Counted from the stretch's first letter, positions 26,614 through 35,666 are shown. The stretch is DNA of 64,000 nt from DATGLG01 sp035294245 (GCA_035294245.1 DATGLG010000042.1:70970-134969); one strand, 5' to 3'. Numbers and translations are program-made. Notes: generated by a model not told the origin, from the letters alone.

Positions 26614-26777
26614 TGAAGCGCGACCTCACTAAATGGCGTGAGCAGGCCTTGGCGTTTCGGGAGCTGGCCCGAACGGCAAGGGATGACGAAATCCGCGCGA
26701 CCCTGCTGGATTTGGCTGGGCGCTTCGAGCGCCTCGCGAATGTCGTGCCGGACGCAAAGGGGCCCGCGAACGAATGA
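26613..26777 (+). CDS. Hypothetical 54-residue charged helical protein
   Basis: The start is taken as ATG 26613, overlapping the stop of the 58-residue gene. The product MKRDLTKWREQALAFRELAR... is a charged amphipathic helix with the DDEIRATLLDLAGRFERLA pattern. This resembles many short uncharacterised proteins of rhizobia and relatives. It has no membrane segment or signal. No function is proposed. Confidence 0.5.
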   Translation: MKRDLTKWREQALAFRELARTARDDEIRATLLDLAGRFERLANVVPDAKGPANE

Positions 26778-26889
26778 CGGCTCTTCTGGTCGCCGCCGGT
26801 CGCGGCACCGACTGGACGAAGGCGCCGATCCCCGCCACAATCCACCCGTCTGCTGGTCGAGGTGGCCCGAAGGGCGGGCTTATTCGGCG

Positions 26890-27798
26890 ATGGCGGAAAA
26901 ACCTCGAGTGACGGTGTTTGGCGGAACCGGCTTTCTTGGTCGCCGCATCGTCCGACGTTTAGCCGATCACGGCTTCTTCGTGCGGATCGCCTCCCGCCAT
27001 CCAGCGCAGGGTGGGGCTTCGATCGCGGCTCCGGAGGCGGTCGCACCGGTTTACGCCGATGTGAATGACGATCGGTCGGTTGCGGATGCGGTGGCCGGCA
27101 TGGAAGCCGTCGTGAACGCCGTCAGCCTCTATATGGAGCGTGGCGCGCAGACCTTCCGTTCCGTTCATGTCGAGGCGGCGGAGCGCGTCGCGCGGCGAGC
27201 CCGCTCAGCCGGCGTCAAGCGACTCATCCTCGTCTCGGGAATCGGCGCTGACGAGCATTCGAGGTCGCCCTATATTCGCAGTCGTGGCCAAGGGGAGGCG
27301 ATGGTCAGGAGCGCCTTCCCGGGAGCGACAATCATGCGCCCTGCCGTAATGTTCGGGCCGGACGACGCCTTTCTGGTGACGCTTGCCACGTTGCTGAGGC
27401 GATTGCCCGCCTTCGCCTTGTTCGGCCGGGGCGGGACTCGCTTGCAGCCGGTTTACGTGGAGGATGTTGCCGAGGCGGCCGTCCGGATCCTGCAGACGGC
27501 AGAGCCGCAGGCGGTCTACGAGTTAGGCGGGCCGCAAGTCTATACCTACGCGGATCTCCTTCAGCTCATTGGTAGCCGAGCGGGGGTGAGGCGCCTGCTC
27601 GTCCCCATCCCCTTCAGCGCTTGGCACGGGCTCGCCCGTATCGCGGAGTTGCTGCCGCGGCCGCCCTTGACCCGGAACCAGATCGAGCTGATGGAAATCG
27701 ACAACGTGGCGGCCTCCGGGGCCGCCGGACTCGCCTCGCTGCACATCACGCCACGATCGATCGAGGAGGTGCTCCCGGAGATCTTGCAGATGGCGTGA
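26890..27798 (+). CDS. Complex I NDUFA9-like NAD(P)-binding protein
   Basis: A 302-residue atypical/extended SDR with the Rossmann motif VFGGTGFLGRRIVRRLADHG near residue 9. It lacks a convincing YxxxK, and has the blocks SVHVEAAERVARRARSAGVKR and MRPAVMFGPDDAF typical of the NDUFA9 (39-kDa complex I accessory subunit) family of alphaproteobacteria. Such proteins bind NADPH and in mitochondria belong to complex I. Whether this one associates with complex I is inference. ATG 26890 is used; the frame opens earlier. Confidence 0.85.
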   Translation: MAEKPRVTVFGGTGFLGRRIVRRLADHGFFVRIASRHPAQGGASIAAPEAVAPVYADVNDDRSVADAVAGMEAVVNAVSLYMERGAQTFRSVHVEAAERVARRARSAGVKRLILVSGIGADEHSRSPYIRSRGQGEAMVRSAFPGATIMRPAVMFGPDDAFLVTLATLLRRLPAFALFGRGGTRLQPVYVEDVAEAAVRILQTAEPQAVYELGGPQVYTYADLLQLIGSRAGVRRLLVPIPFSAWHGLARIAELLPRPPLTRNQIELMEIDNVAASGAAGLASLHITPRSIEEVLPEILQMA

Positions 27799-27818
27799 GT
27801 GCGTGTGTCAAGCCACCG

Positions 27819-28271
27819 TCAGCCGAGCGTCGCGTCCCTGGGATTGCGTCGATCGGCGTTGCGTGCCGCCGACCGACGGCGGCGGCCGGCCGAGGCCGAC
27901 GCAAAGCGCTCGCCCCAGCGGCCAATGGCGCTCTGCACCTCGCGAAAGCCATGGCCGACCTCGGTCAGCGCATAGGCGACGCGCACCGGCGGGCCCGGCG
28001 AGACCTCCCGCACCACGAGGCCGTAGGCTTCGAGGTCCTTGAGCCGGTCGGCCAGCATGCGGTCACCCATGGCCGCGAGGCGTTCGCGCAACTCGCTGAA
28101 GCGCAAGGCGCCGCCCTGCTCGAGGGTGGCGATGATCAACCCGTTCCATGGCCGGGCGAGGACGTCCATCGCGGCTTGGAATTTCGGACAAAGATGCTCA
28201 CTGCGCCTGAGCTTCACGCGCGCCTCGTCAAAACGCGATCCCGCTTCAGTATGGGGATTTCCGCCTGGCAA
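27819..28271 (-). CDS. HxlR family transcriptional regulator
   Basis: A 150-residue winged-helix protein with the HxlR layout. The N-terminal CPKFQAAMDVLARPWNGLII has the conserved Cys used for redox or electrophile sensing in some members. It continues with LRFSELRERLAAMGDRMLADRLKDLEAYGLV and a basic C-terminal tail. The start is TTG 28271 with AAGGA six bases upstream. It is divergent from the GST gene, and the shared intergenic region contains a perfect 23-bp palindrome likely to be its operator. Confidence 0.9.
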   Translation of the reverse strand: MPGGNPHTEAGSRFDEARVKLRRSEHLCPKFQAAMDVLARPWNGLIIATLEQGGALRFSELRERLAAMGDRMLADRLKDLEAYGLVVREVSPGPPVRVAYALTEVGHGFREVQSAIGRWGERFASASAGRRRRSAARNADRRNPRDATLG

Positions 28272-28280
28272 GGAAAGTCC

Positions 28281-28308
28281 TTGACTCGCGCGAGCCCTTC
28301 TTTATTCT
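28281..28308 (+). promoter_or_regulatory. Possible promoter of the GST gene
   Basis: TTGACT (28281-28286) is separated by 16 bases from TATTCT (28303-28308). A start near 28315 would put the palindrome at 28318-28340 over the first transcribed bases, a repressing position. Confidence 0.4.
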
Positions 28309-28317
28309 GAAAACACT

Positions 28318-28340
28318 GTTACTTCTTTTTAAGAAGTAAC
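28318..28340. promoter_or_regulatory. Perfect palindrome, likely HxlR operator
   Basis: GTTACTTCTT (28318-28327) and AAGAAGTAAC (28331-28340) are exact inverted repeats with a TTT spacer, in an otherwise GC-rich region between hxlR and gst. HxlR-family dimers typically bind AT-rich palindromes of this size in their divergent promoter regions. Confidence 0.7.
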
Positions 28341-28442
28341 TAGATGGAAACTAAGTATTCGCTGGTGGTCGGCAGGAGGGAGCTGCCGCGCGTCCCGAAA
28401 CCGAAGATATCCTGTCATGTTCGCAGAAGAGGAGGTCGTCTC

Positions 28443-29051
28443 ATGAAGCTTTACTTCACTCCCGGTGCCTGCTCGCTTTCCCCCCATATCGCGCTGCGCG
28501 AGGCCGGCATCGGCTTCGACCTGGAAAAGGTCGATCTCGGCAAGAAGCAGACCGCAAGCGGCGCCGATTACAAAGCGATCAATCCGAAGGGCGCCGTCCC
28601 GGCGCTTCAACTCGATGACGGCCAGGTGCTCACAGAGGGTGCCGTCATTGTTCAGTACATCGCCGACCGTAAACCCGAAGCGAAGCTCGCTCCTGCAGCC
28701 GGCAAGCCCGAGCGCTACCGCCTCCAGGAGTGGCTCAACTACGTCGCGACTGAAATCCACAAGGGCATCGGCCCGATGTTCAATCCCAAGCTGCCGGCGG
28801 AGGCCAAAGCCGTGCTCAAGGAGGTGCTGGCGGCGAAGTTCGACTTCCTCGCCAAGAAGCTCGACGGCAAGCCCTATCTGATGGGCAACGAGTTTACGGT
28901 GGCCGACGGCTATCTCTTCACCGTGCTGCGCTGGACGAAGGCCCACGACATCGACCTCGGTAAATGGCCGACGCTCAAGGCCTATGTCGACCGCGTGGCG
29001 GCGCGCCCTGCGGTGCAGTCTGCCCTCAAGGCGGAAGGGCTGGCCAATTGA
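28443..29051 (+). CDS. gst: Glutathione S-transferase (beta class-like)
   Basis: A 202-residue GST. The N-terminal thioredoxin fold starts MKLYFTPGACSLSPHIAL, with the beta-class Cys in GACS, then INPKGAVPALQ (cis-Pro) and LTEGAVIVQYIAD. The helical C-terminal domain ends near NEFTVADGYLFTVLRW. It conjugates or reduces electrophiles with glutathione. ATG 28443 is used; upstream in-frame codons from 28344 lack homology and overlap the leader. It is probably controlled by the divergent HxlR protein. Confidence 0.92.
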   Translation: MKLYFTPGACSLSPHIALREAGIGFDLEKVDLGKKQTASGADYKAINPKGAVPALQLDDGQVLTEGAVIVQYIADRKPEAKLAPAAGKPERYRLQEWLNYVATEIHKGIGPMFNPKLPAEAKAVLKEVLAAKFDFLAKKLDGKPYLMGNEFTVADGYLFTVLRWTKAHDIDLGKWPTLKAYVDRVAARPAVQSALKAEGLAN

Positions 29052-29076
29052 CGGCGTCGGGGGCGCTACGCCGCCC

Positions 29077-29919
29077 CTAAGCGACGAGCGCGCGATAGGC
29101 GCGGGCCAGGGCGCAGAACTCCTCCACGCGGAGCGCCTCCGCCCGCGCCGTCGGGGCAACCCCGGCGGTGGCGAGGAGTGCTTCGCTATCGACGCCGAGT
29201 TGGCGCAAGCTCGCCCGCAGCATCTTGCGACGTTGGCCGAACGCAGCTGCGGTGATGCGCTCGAGATCATCGCGCGCCGCTTCCGCCAGAGGCTCTCGCC
29301 GCGGCACGATCCTGATCACCGTCGAGATGATTTTCGGCGGCGGAACAAAGGCTTCCTTGCCGATATCGAACAATCGCTCAACCTGGCAGAGCCACTGGGT
29401 CATCACGCTGAGCCGGCCATAATCCTTGCCGCCGGGGGCCGCCAGCAGGCGCTCGGCCACCTCGCGCTGGAACATCAAGGTGAGGCTTTCGAAGCCGCCG
29501 ATCTCGCCGAGCCAGCGCAGCAGCAGGGCCGTCGAGATATTATAGGGGAGGTTGGCGACGATGCGGCGCGGCGGCTGGCCCAGGGCTGCGGCGGGAAGGG
29601 CTAGAGCGTCGCCTTCGACAGCCTCGATGCGCCCGGGATAGGCGGCGGCGAGCTCGCCCAGGGCGGCGATGCACCGGGCATCGCGCTCGATGGCGATGAC
29701 GTGGGCGGCCCCGAGCTCGAGCAGCGCTCGGGTGAGGCCGCCCGGTCCCGGTCCGACCTCGATAGTGGTGCCCGAGGTGAGATCGCCGGCGGCTCGCGCA
29801 ATGCGCCGCGTCAGGTTGAGATCGAGAAGAAAATGCTGGCCGAGGGAGCGCCGCGCGACGAGGCCGTGGCGGGCGATAATGTCGCGGAGGGGCGGGAGCA
29901 GGTGGCTTGGATCAGGCAA
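29077..29919 (-). CDS. rsmA: 16S rRNA dimethyladenosine methyltransferase
   Basis: A 280-residue KsgA/RsmA protein dimethylating A1518 and A1519 in the 30S subunit. The SAM site IEVGPGPGGLTRALLE is near residue 55. NLPYNIST, the catalytic NxPY motif, is near residue 125, and the C-terminal domain is present. The start overlaps the pdxA stop by eight bases. It is the last gene of the lptF-lptG-lptD-surA-pdxA-rsmA string. Confidence 0.95.
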   Translation of the reverse strand: MPDPSHLLPPLRDIIARHGLVARRSLGQHFLLDLNLTRRIARAAGDLTSGTTIEVGPGPGGLTRALLELGAAHVIAIERDARCIAALGELAAAYPGRIEAVEGDALALPAAALGQPPRRIVANLPYNISTALLLRWLGEIGGFESLTLMFQREVAERLLAAPGGKDYGRLSVMTQWLCQVERLFDIGKEAFVPPPKIISTVIRIVPRREPLAEAARDDLERITAAAFGQRRKMLRASLRQLGVDSEALLATAGVAPTARAEALRVEEFCALARAYRALVA

Positions 29920-30946
29920 GGGCTTGCCGCGCCGCCGCCCCGCGTCGCGCTGCCATGGCCCCTGCCATGGAGAGGGCGGCGATCAAGCTTTCCGGGCTTG
30001 CCACGCCCTTGCCCGCGATATCGAAGGCCGTGCCGTGATCGGGCGAGGTGCGCACGAAGGGGAGGCCCAGGGTGACGTTGACGCCGTGGTCGAAATCGAT
30101 CGTCTTGAGGGGGATCAGGGCCTGATCGTGATACATGCAGAGGGCGACGTCATAACGGGCCCGCGCGCGGGGATGGAACAGGGTGTCGGCCGGCTGGGGC
30201 CCGGCCGCCCGGATGCCGGCGTCGCGTAGCGCGGCCACCGCCGGTTCGATTATGGCGCGCTCCTCGTCCCCGAGGGTTCCCGCCTCGCCGGCGTGGGGGT
30301 TGAGGCCGGCGACTGCCAAGCGCGGCTCCGAAATGCCGAAATCGCGCCGTAGCGCTTCCGCCGCGATGCGGCCGCAATGGATGACCGCGGTCGTCGTGAG
30401 CGCGGCGAGGGCCCGCGCCAGGGGCAGATGGATGGTAACGGGGACGACGCGCAGCCCCGGTACCGCCAGCATCATCACGGGCGCCGGCGTACCCGGCACC
30501 AGGGAGGCAAGGAACTCCGTATGGCCGGGATGGCGGAAGCCCGCTTGGTAGAGGCTCTTCTTGTGGATCGGGCTGGTGACGATGGCTGCGGCTTCGCCGG
30601 CCTGAGCTAGCGCCACCGCGCGGCGGATTGAAGCGATAACGACTGGGCCATTCGCCGGATCGGGGCGACCCGGCGCCACCGGGCTGGCAAGAGGATGGGG
30701 TAGGACGGGGAGGGCACGCCCGAAGCACGCCAGAGCCGCTGCGGGATCCGCAATCGCCTCGATCGCGACATCGAGGCCAAGCTCGCGGGCCAATCCAGCC
30801 AGCCGATCCGGATCATCAATGGCGAAAAAGGGCGGCAGTGACGCCGGCGCACGGCGAAGCCACGCCTTGAGCGCGATCTCGCCGCCGATCCCGGCGGGCT
30901 CTCCCATGGTGAGGGCGATCGGCGCTCGGCGCTTGTCGTCCTTCAT
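29912..30946 (-). CDS. pdxA: 4-hydroxythreonine-4-phosphate dehydrogenase
   Basis: A 344-residue enzyme of pyridoxal phosphate synthesis. The N-terminus is IALTMGEPAGIGGEI; PIHKKSLYQAGFRHPGHTEFLA carries a metal-binding His, and MYHDQALIPLK and GVNVTLGLPFVRTSPDHGTA are diagnostic. The start overlaps the surA stop (ATGA) and the end overlaps rsmA, so translation is coupled through the three genes. Confidence 0.95.
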   Translation of the reverse strand: MKDDKRRAPIALTMGEPAGIGGEIALKAWLRRAPASLPPFFAIDDPDRLAGLARELGLDVAIEAIADPAAALACFGRALPVLPHPLASPVAPGRPDPANGPVVIASIRRAVALAQAGEAAAIVTSPIHKKSLYQAGFRHPGHTEFLASLVPGTPAPVMMLAVPGLRVVPVTIHLPLARALAALTTTAVIHCGRIAAEALRRDFGISEPRLAVAGLNPHAGEAGTLGDEERAIIEPAVAALRDAGIRAAGPQPADTLFHPRARARYDVALCMYHDQALIPLKTIDFDHGVNVTLGLPFVRTSPDHGTAFDIAGKGVASPESLIAALSMAGAMAARRGAAARQALA

Positions 30947-32217
30947 GCGCGCACATCGACATAGGCGGCCATTCTCAGGTCGCGCAGATAGCGCCGCATC
31001 AGCAGGTCGAGCTTTTCGCGTCCGAGGATGTCGCGGGCCTGCTCGGCCGTCGGCAGGCCGCCCTCATCGCCGCTGCGTGAGCACACCATGACCAGCAGAA
31101 TGCCGTTGTTGATCACGATCGGCTCACTGATCTTGCCGGGCGCCAGATTGGCAATCGCGGTGCGCAGCGTCGGCGACAAGTCCTTCACGGCAATCTTTTC
31201 CGGAAGGATTGTCTTCGCATCCGGCAGCTCCTTGAGCAGCTCGGGGAAATCTGCGCAGCTCGTCGCGGTTTCGGCGATCGACTGGGCTACGGAGCGGAGG
31301 GCCTGGATATCCTGGGGCTTCGCATTGGCAGGCCCGGGAAGGAAGACATGCTGCAGCGTTAGCTCGGTGTTGTCGCTCGCGCCGCCGACTTGGCGGATGC
31401 CGCGCAACAGGAAAATGTGATAGCCCGCGACCGTGCGAACCGGATCGGAAACCTGTCCCGTCTTGAGTTGCTCCACCGCCTTCTCGAGCTCGGGCTGAAG
31501 CGAGCCCTGCTCAATCCACCCCATGTCGCCGCCGACGGCCGCGGTGGCGCTTTGGGAGAACTGTCGCGCCAGGGCGGCGAAGTTGGCGCCCTGCCGCACC
31601 TGATCGGCAAGGCGCTCGGCCGTGCGACGCACGTCCTCGTCCTGCTGCGGCGAATCGACCCCCAGAAAGATCTCGGCCAGGCGGTATTGGGGCTTGTTCT
31701 CGTCGGCTTTCAGCCGGGCAAGATATTCCTGCACTTGGTCATCGCCAATCTCGATCGTCGGCCGGATCTTCTGCGCGACGATCTTGCTCCAAGCTATGCC
31801 GGCGCGAATCTGCTGGGTTACGGCCGAGAGCGGAATATGCGAGGTCTTGATGAAGTCGTCGAACTGCGCCAGGGACATGTCGTTTTGCTGTGCGATGCGG
31901 CCGACGGCCTGCTCGATCTCCTTGGTGCTCACCGTGATGTTGAGACGGCGGGCTTCCTGGAGCTCCAAGGTCTCATCAATGAGCGTGCGCAGGATCTGGG
32001 GAGCCAGCCGGGCGCGGATCTCCGGCGTATCCTGCAAGCCCGAAGAGACGATGATCAACCGCGTGCGTCCCGCCAGGTCATACATGGAGATGACCTGATC
32101 GTTGACGACCGCCGCTATGCGCTGCAAATCCTCGGCACCTGCGGGCATGCCGCCGCAAAGGACGACGAGCATCGATAGGGCGAAAAAGAAGCCTCTCACG
32201 GACGCGCCAAATTTCAT
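30943..32217 (-). CDS. surA: Periplasmic chaperone/peptidyl-prolyl isomerase SurA
   Basis: A 424-residue exported protein with a signal peptide MKFGASVRGFFFALSMLVVL ending near AGAED. A SurA N-terminal domain follows (IAAVVNDQVISMYDL), then a parvulin (PpiC) domain (GGDMGWIEQGSLQPELEKA), a second degenerate one and a C-terminal helix. SurA ferries outer membrane proteins, including LptD, to the BAM complex. ATG 32217 is preferred because it begins the signal peptide. A longer frame starting at ATG 32340 overlaps the lptD stop. Confidence 0.92.
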   Translation of the reverse strand: MKFGASVRGFFFALSMLVVLCGGMPAGAEDLQRIAAVVNDQVISMYDLAGRTRLIIVSSGLQDTPEIRARLAPQILRTLIDETLELQEARRLNITVSTKEIEQAVGRIAQQNDMSLAQFDDFIKTSHIPLSAVTQQIRAGIAWSKIVAQKIRPTIEIGDDQVQEYLARLKADENKPQYRLAEIFLGVDSPQQDEDVRRTAERLADQVRQGANFAALARQFSQSATAAVGGDMGWIEQGSLQPELEKAVEQLKTGQVSDPVRTVAGYHIFLLRGIRQVGGASDNTELTLQHVFLPGPANAKPQDIQALRSVAQSIAETATSCADFPELLKELPDAKTILPEKIAVKDLSPTLRTAIANLAPGKISEPIVINNGILLVMVCSRSGDEGGLPTAEQARDILGREKLDLLMRRYLRDLRMAAYVDVRA

Positions 32218-32336
32218 CGGAAATGGCACTCTGGCGTGCGCTTCGCTCTTATAGCGTTCGCTGCGCGCGACCGCAATATGTCCGCCTTCGCCCAATGTGC
32301 CGGTGGTCATTTTCGTTGTGCCCTTCGGCGATCCTC

Positions 32337-34559
32337 TCATTGGGAGCCCCCGGCCTGAACGGCACCGAGATATTTGAAGATGAATTGGAAGAGGAACACG
32401 GTTCCGGGCTTCACCGTGCGGTCATAGGTGTAATTGCGAGCGGCGGTTGCCCGGAAGGTGAAGCATTCATCGGCATAGGTCGCGACGACCCCGTAATTGA
32501 GGAATTGATCCGCTGCCACGTCGCGCGTGGCGTAAACCGTCGAGGTCCAATACTGGTTGATGCGCGGAGTAATCGCCGTGTAGAGCTGCTTGATGTCGGT
32601 GACGCCGGTTCCCGGCAGATTTTCCTTCAGCTGGACGTAGTTGGCGGAAACTTGAAGGTTGCTGGGGCCCGCTGTCGCGGAGACTTCCGTGCTGTTCGGC
32701 GCGAAATTCGCCTGTGCCATGCGGAAGCGGTAGACCAGGTTCAGATAGCTCGACGGCTTGACCTCCAAGCGCCCGACGTAATCGGAAAGGTTCTCCTGCA
32801 GCCCGGTGAAGCTGTCGAATTCGTTGTTGTGATGGAAATTATAGAGCTGGCCGAGGAACAGGCTCGTGCTGCCGCCGTGACTGCCATAGGCACTCGCGCT
32901 GGCGCCGTAGACGACGCGCTCGCCGCCCATCGTGCGATCGGTGCCGGGAAAGGGGTTCAGGCTGTATAGGTTCAAGTCGTTGAACTCGAAATCGAGACTA
33001 TCCTCGTTGGAAATGCCGGAATTATGGCTTTGGGGCCCGGCGATGAACGCGACGCGAGGCTCGAGGACTTCCTGGATCTCGCCGTCCTGCCTCACCCAGG
33101 GATAGCGCCATTCGAATTTGCCTTGCGGGAGCACGCGGCCCGAGGATTCGGCTCCTCCTGTTGGGTTGACAGGCGTGATGTAGTGCTCCGTCGCGTAGCC
33201 GTCGGTCTCCAGGCTCAGGGTCAGCAGATAATTGTCGCCGATCGGCGAGGTGTAGGGCAGCTCCCATTTGGTCTGCTGGGCGAGGCGCCGCTGATCGACG
33301 CCGCTTTCCCGGAAGAGGTCGAGCGCGCTCGCATTCACGGTCCAGCGCTGCCCATGCGATCCCGCCTCGCTCACATAGTTGTATTGATAGGTAGGCGCGA
33401 CGATCGGCAGGCTCTTGATGCTTACCGAGGCGCGGGTGTCCTGGAAGGCGTAGGCATTGAGGGAGTTATAGCTGCGCCCGAAGAAGCCCTCGAGATAGGG
33501 ATTGGTAATCAGCAAGGTCGGGTTATAGGCCGCGAGGGCGGCGGGATTGCTGGCCAAGGCGTTGAAGTTCGACTGGCCGAAGACCTTGTAGAGGCTCAGA
33601 TAGGTATCATCAGTCTCACGCTCGACATTGAAGCCGGTCCGCCAGTTCTCGTCGATGTTGAATACGCCTTGGCCGCGGACATGGCCCTTGATCTGGTTGC
33701 CGGGCTTGGAATTGCCGCTTTCGTTGAGTGCGCTGGCGTCCGTGATGCTGCCTTCAAGCGACAGCTTGCCGTTCCCCCAGCGCTGCCGATATTCCGCATC
33801 AAAGACCGGGTTGGCATCGGTTGCGAAGACTGGCGCGATCGTCAGATCCTTGTCCGGCTCGATTGCCCAGAAATAGGGGATTTTCGCCAGGTACCCGATC
33901 TGCGGGCTCGACCCGTATGTGGGGATAAGAAAGCCGCTTCTGCGCTTGACGGTCGGATCCGGTGTGGAGAGGTAGGGGGTATACGCTACCGGGATCCCGT
34001 ACATCTCGAGATCGGCGTCCTCGTAATAGATCTCGTGCTCGATGTTATCGTGAATGATCTTGTTGGCCTTGATTTGCCAGAGCGGCGGGTTCTCCGGGTT
34101 GTCCTTGCAGAGATCGCAAGGGGAGAACACGCCTTTCGCCATCTCGGTGAGCGTCCCCCCGCCGGTACGACGGGCGCCGGTTGCCGCGAAACGCGAGTTG
34201 TCCTGCATGAGGAGCCGGAAATTCTGGGCAACCCCGTCCTTGAGCCCGCCGGTAAGCTCGAAATAATTGGCGAAGGCCACGTTTCCGGTCGGATCGAGCA
34301 GGCTGACATGGCCGGACGCCGTCACCGTGTCGGTGCGCTGGTTGTAGGTGACGGTGTCGGCGAGAAGGATGCGATCGTTCTGGGAAATTTCGACGTGGCC
34401 GCTCGCCACCACGAGCCCCAGCTCCTCGTCATAGCTCAGGCGGTCGGCCGATATTACCGCGGGGGCGGGCGGTGCTTGCTTTTGATCGGCCGCCTGGACC
34501 GCGTGACCAAGGGCGGACGCCAATAGCAGCGAAAGGCCGGCAGAGGAAACCCAACGCAC
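32337..34559 (-). CDS. lptD: LPS assembly outer membrane protein LptD
   Basis: A 740-residue protein with a signal peptide (first 23 residues, ending AVQA), an N-terminal OstA/LptA-like jellyroll (ISADRLSYDEELGLVVASGHV) and a large C-terminal beta-barrel domain. It inserts lipopolysaccharide into the outer leaflet. The two Cys near CDLCKDNPENPP and one Cys near the C-terminus (ECFTFRA) fit LptD disulfide chemistry. It lies seven bases from lptG in a string with lptF, lptG and surA, its own chaperone. Confidence 0.93.
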   Translation of the reverse strand: MRWVSSAGLSLLLASALGHAVQAADQKQAPPAPAVISADRLSYDEELGLVVASGHVEISQNDRILLADTVTYNQRTDTVTASGHVSLLDPTGNVAFANYFELTGGLKDGVAQNFRLLMQDNSRFAATGARRTGGGTLTEMAKGVFSPCDLCKDNPENPPLWQIKANKIIHDNIEHEIYYEDADLEMYGIPVAYTPYLSTPDPTVKRRSGFLIPTYGSSPQIGYLAKIPYFWAIEPDKDLTIAPVFATDANPVFDAEYRQRWGNGKLSLEGSITDASALNESGNSKPGNQIKGHVRGQGVFNIDENWRTGFNVERETDDTYLSLYKVFGQSNFNALASNPAALAAYNPTLLITNPYLEGFFGRSYNSLNAYAFQDTRASVSIKSLPIVAPTYQYNYVSEAGSHGQRWTVNASALDLFRESGVDQRRLAQQTKWELPYTSPIGDNYLLTLSLETDGYATEHYITPVNPTGGAESSGRVLPQGKFEWRYPWVRQDGEIQEVLEPRVAFIAGPQSHNSGISNEDSLDFEFNDLNLYSLNPFPGTDRTMGGERVVYGASASAYGSHGGSTSLFLGQLYNFHHNNEFDSFTGLQENLSDYVGRLEVKPSSYLNLVYRFRMAQANFAPNSTEVSATAGPSNLQVSANYVQLKENLPGTGVTDIKQLYTAITPRINQYWTSTVYATRDVAADQFLNYGVVATYADECFTFRATAARNYTYDRTVKPGTVFLFQFIFKYLGAVQAGGSQ

Positions 34560-34565
34560 GGAGAC

Positions 34566-35660
34566 TTATCCGTCTTCGAGGTGGAACAGGGTGGCGAGGC
34601 CGAGGAGCAGACTTGCGCCCGCTGGGCTCCATGCTGCCAGGAAGACCGGAATGGTCGCCGTGAGACCAAGCGCAAAGACGACGTCCGACACGAAATAGAT
34701 GAAGAAGCCGGTAAAGACGCCGAGCCCGATGAGAAGCAACGTGCCGCCTCGCCGCTGGTGCCTGAGGGAGAAGCTTGCCGCGATCAGGACCATCGCACAG
34801 AGCAGTAGTGGGCTTGCAAGCAATGAGTTCCAATAGAGCCGGTGGCGGAGGGCGGAGAACCCGGCGCGCTGAAGAAGCTTGATGAACTGCGGCAGATCCC
34901 AGAAGGAGATCGATTCCGGCGAGGCGAAACTGTTCTGGATCTGCTCCTCGGTAAGCGAGGTCTTGAGCCGATACTCCTCGCGATATTGGGGATGCTCGCC
35001 GGGCCTACTGACCCAGGCCTTGCTCAAGTCCCAATAGCCCGGCGCGAGGTGAGCCGTCGCCGCGTCGATTCGGCCGACAAAACGGTCCTGGTCCTTGAAA
35101 AGGAAAATGATCACATCGCTAAGCTCGAAGGTGCGCGGCGATACGCGCAAGGCATGGATGACGGACTCGCCGTCGTCGTCGATTTGTCGCAGCCACAGTC
35201 CGCTATCTGACACCGCAAGGACGTTCGTCTGGCCGTTGAGGTACTTGTTCTCGAGCTCGTCATAGCGGAACAGCATCGCCGAGGCGACGGGGTTGAGCAC
35301 AGTGACCTTGAGCACCCCGATGAGAAACGCCAGGAAAAGCGCGGGGGCGATAAATTGCCAAACCGAAACACCGACGGCGCGAACGATCACGAGCTCTTGG
35401 CTTCGCGTCAACCGCCAGAAGGCCAGCATGGCCCCGAACAGGACGGCAAACGGAATGATCTGCTCCGTGAGATGCGGCATCTTGAAGGCGGACATCGAGA
35501 GCACGATTCCAAGCGTGGCGTCCTGCTTGGAGGATGCCCGCCGCAGCATCTCCACCACGTCGAAGAGAAAGGAGACCCCGACGAATACGAAGAGGATGCT
35601 GAAGAACGAGACAAGGAAGTTGCGGCCGAGATAAACCGACAGCGTTGGGGCGGCACGCAT
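34566..35660 (-). CDS. lptG: LPS export permease LptG
   Basis: A 364-residue YjgP/YjgQ family permease with transmembrane helices at both ends flanking a periplasmic beta-jellyroll. MRAAPTLSVYLGRNFLVSFF and SQELVIVRAVGVSVWQ (coupling helix) are typical. With LptF and LptB it extracts LPS from the inner membrane. It lies between lptF and lptD with gaps of six bases. No lptB, lptC or lptA is in the window. Confidence 0.92.
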   Translation of the reverse strand: MRAAPTLSVYLGRNFLVSFFSILFVFVGVSFLFDVVEMLRRASSKQDATLGIVLSMSAFKMPHLTEQIIPFAVLFGAMLAFWRLTRSQELVIVRAVGVSVWQFIAPALFLAFLIGVLKVTVLNPVASAMLFRYDELENKYLNGQTNVLAVSDSGLWLRQIDDDGESVIHALRVSPRTFELSDVIIFLFKDQDRFVGRIDAATAHLAPGYWDLSKAWVSRPGEHPQYREEYRLKTSLTEEQIQNSFASPESISFWDLPQFIKLLQRAGFSALRHRLYWNSLLASPLLLCAMVLIAASFSLRHQRRGGTLLLIGLGVFTGFFIYFVSDVVFALGLTATIPVFLAAWSPAGASLLLGLATLFHLEDG

Positions 35661-35666
35661 GCGTGA

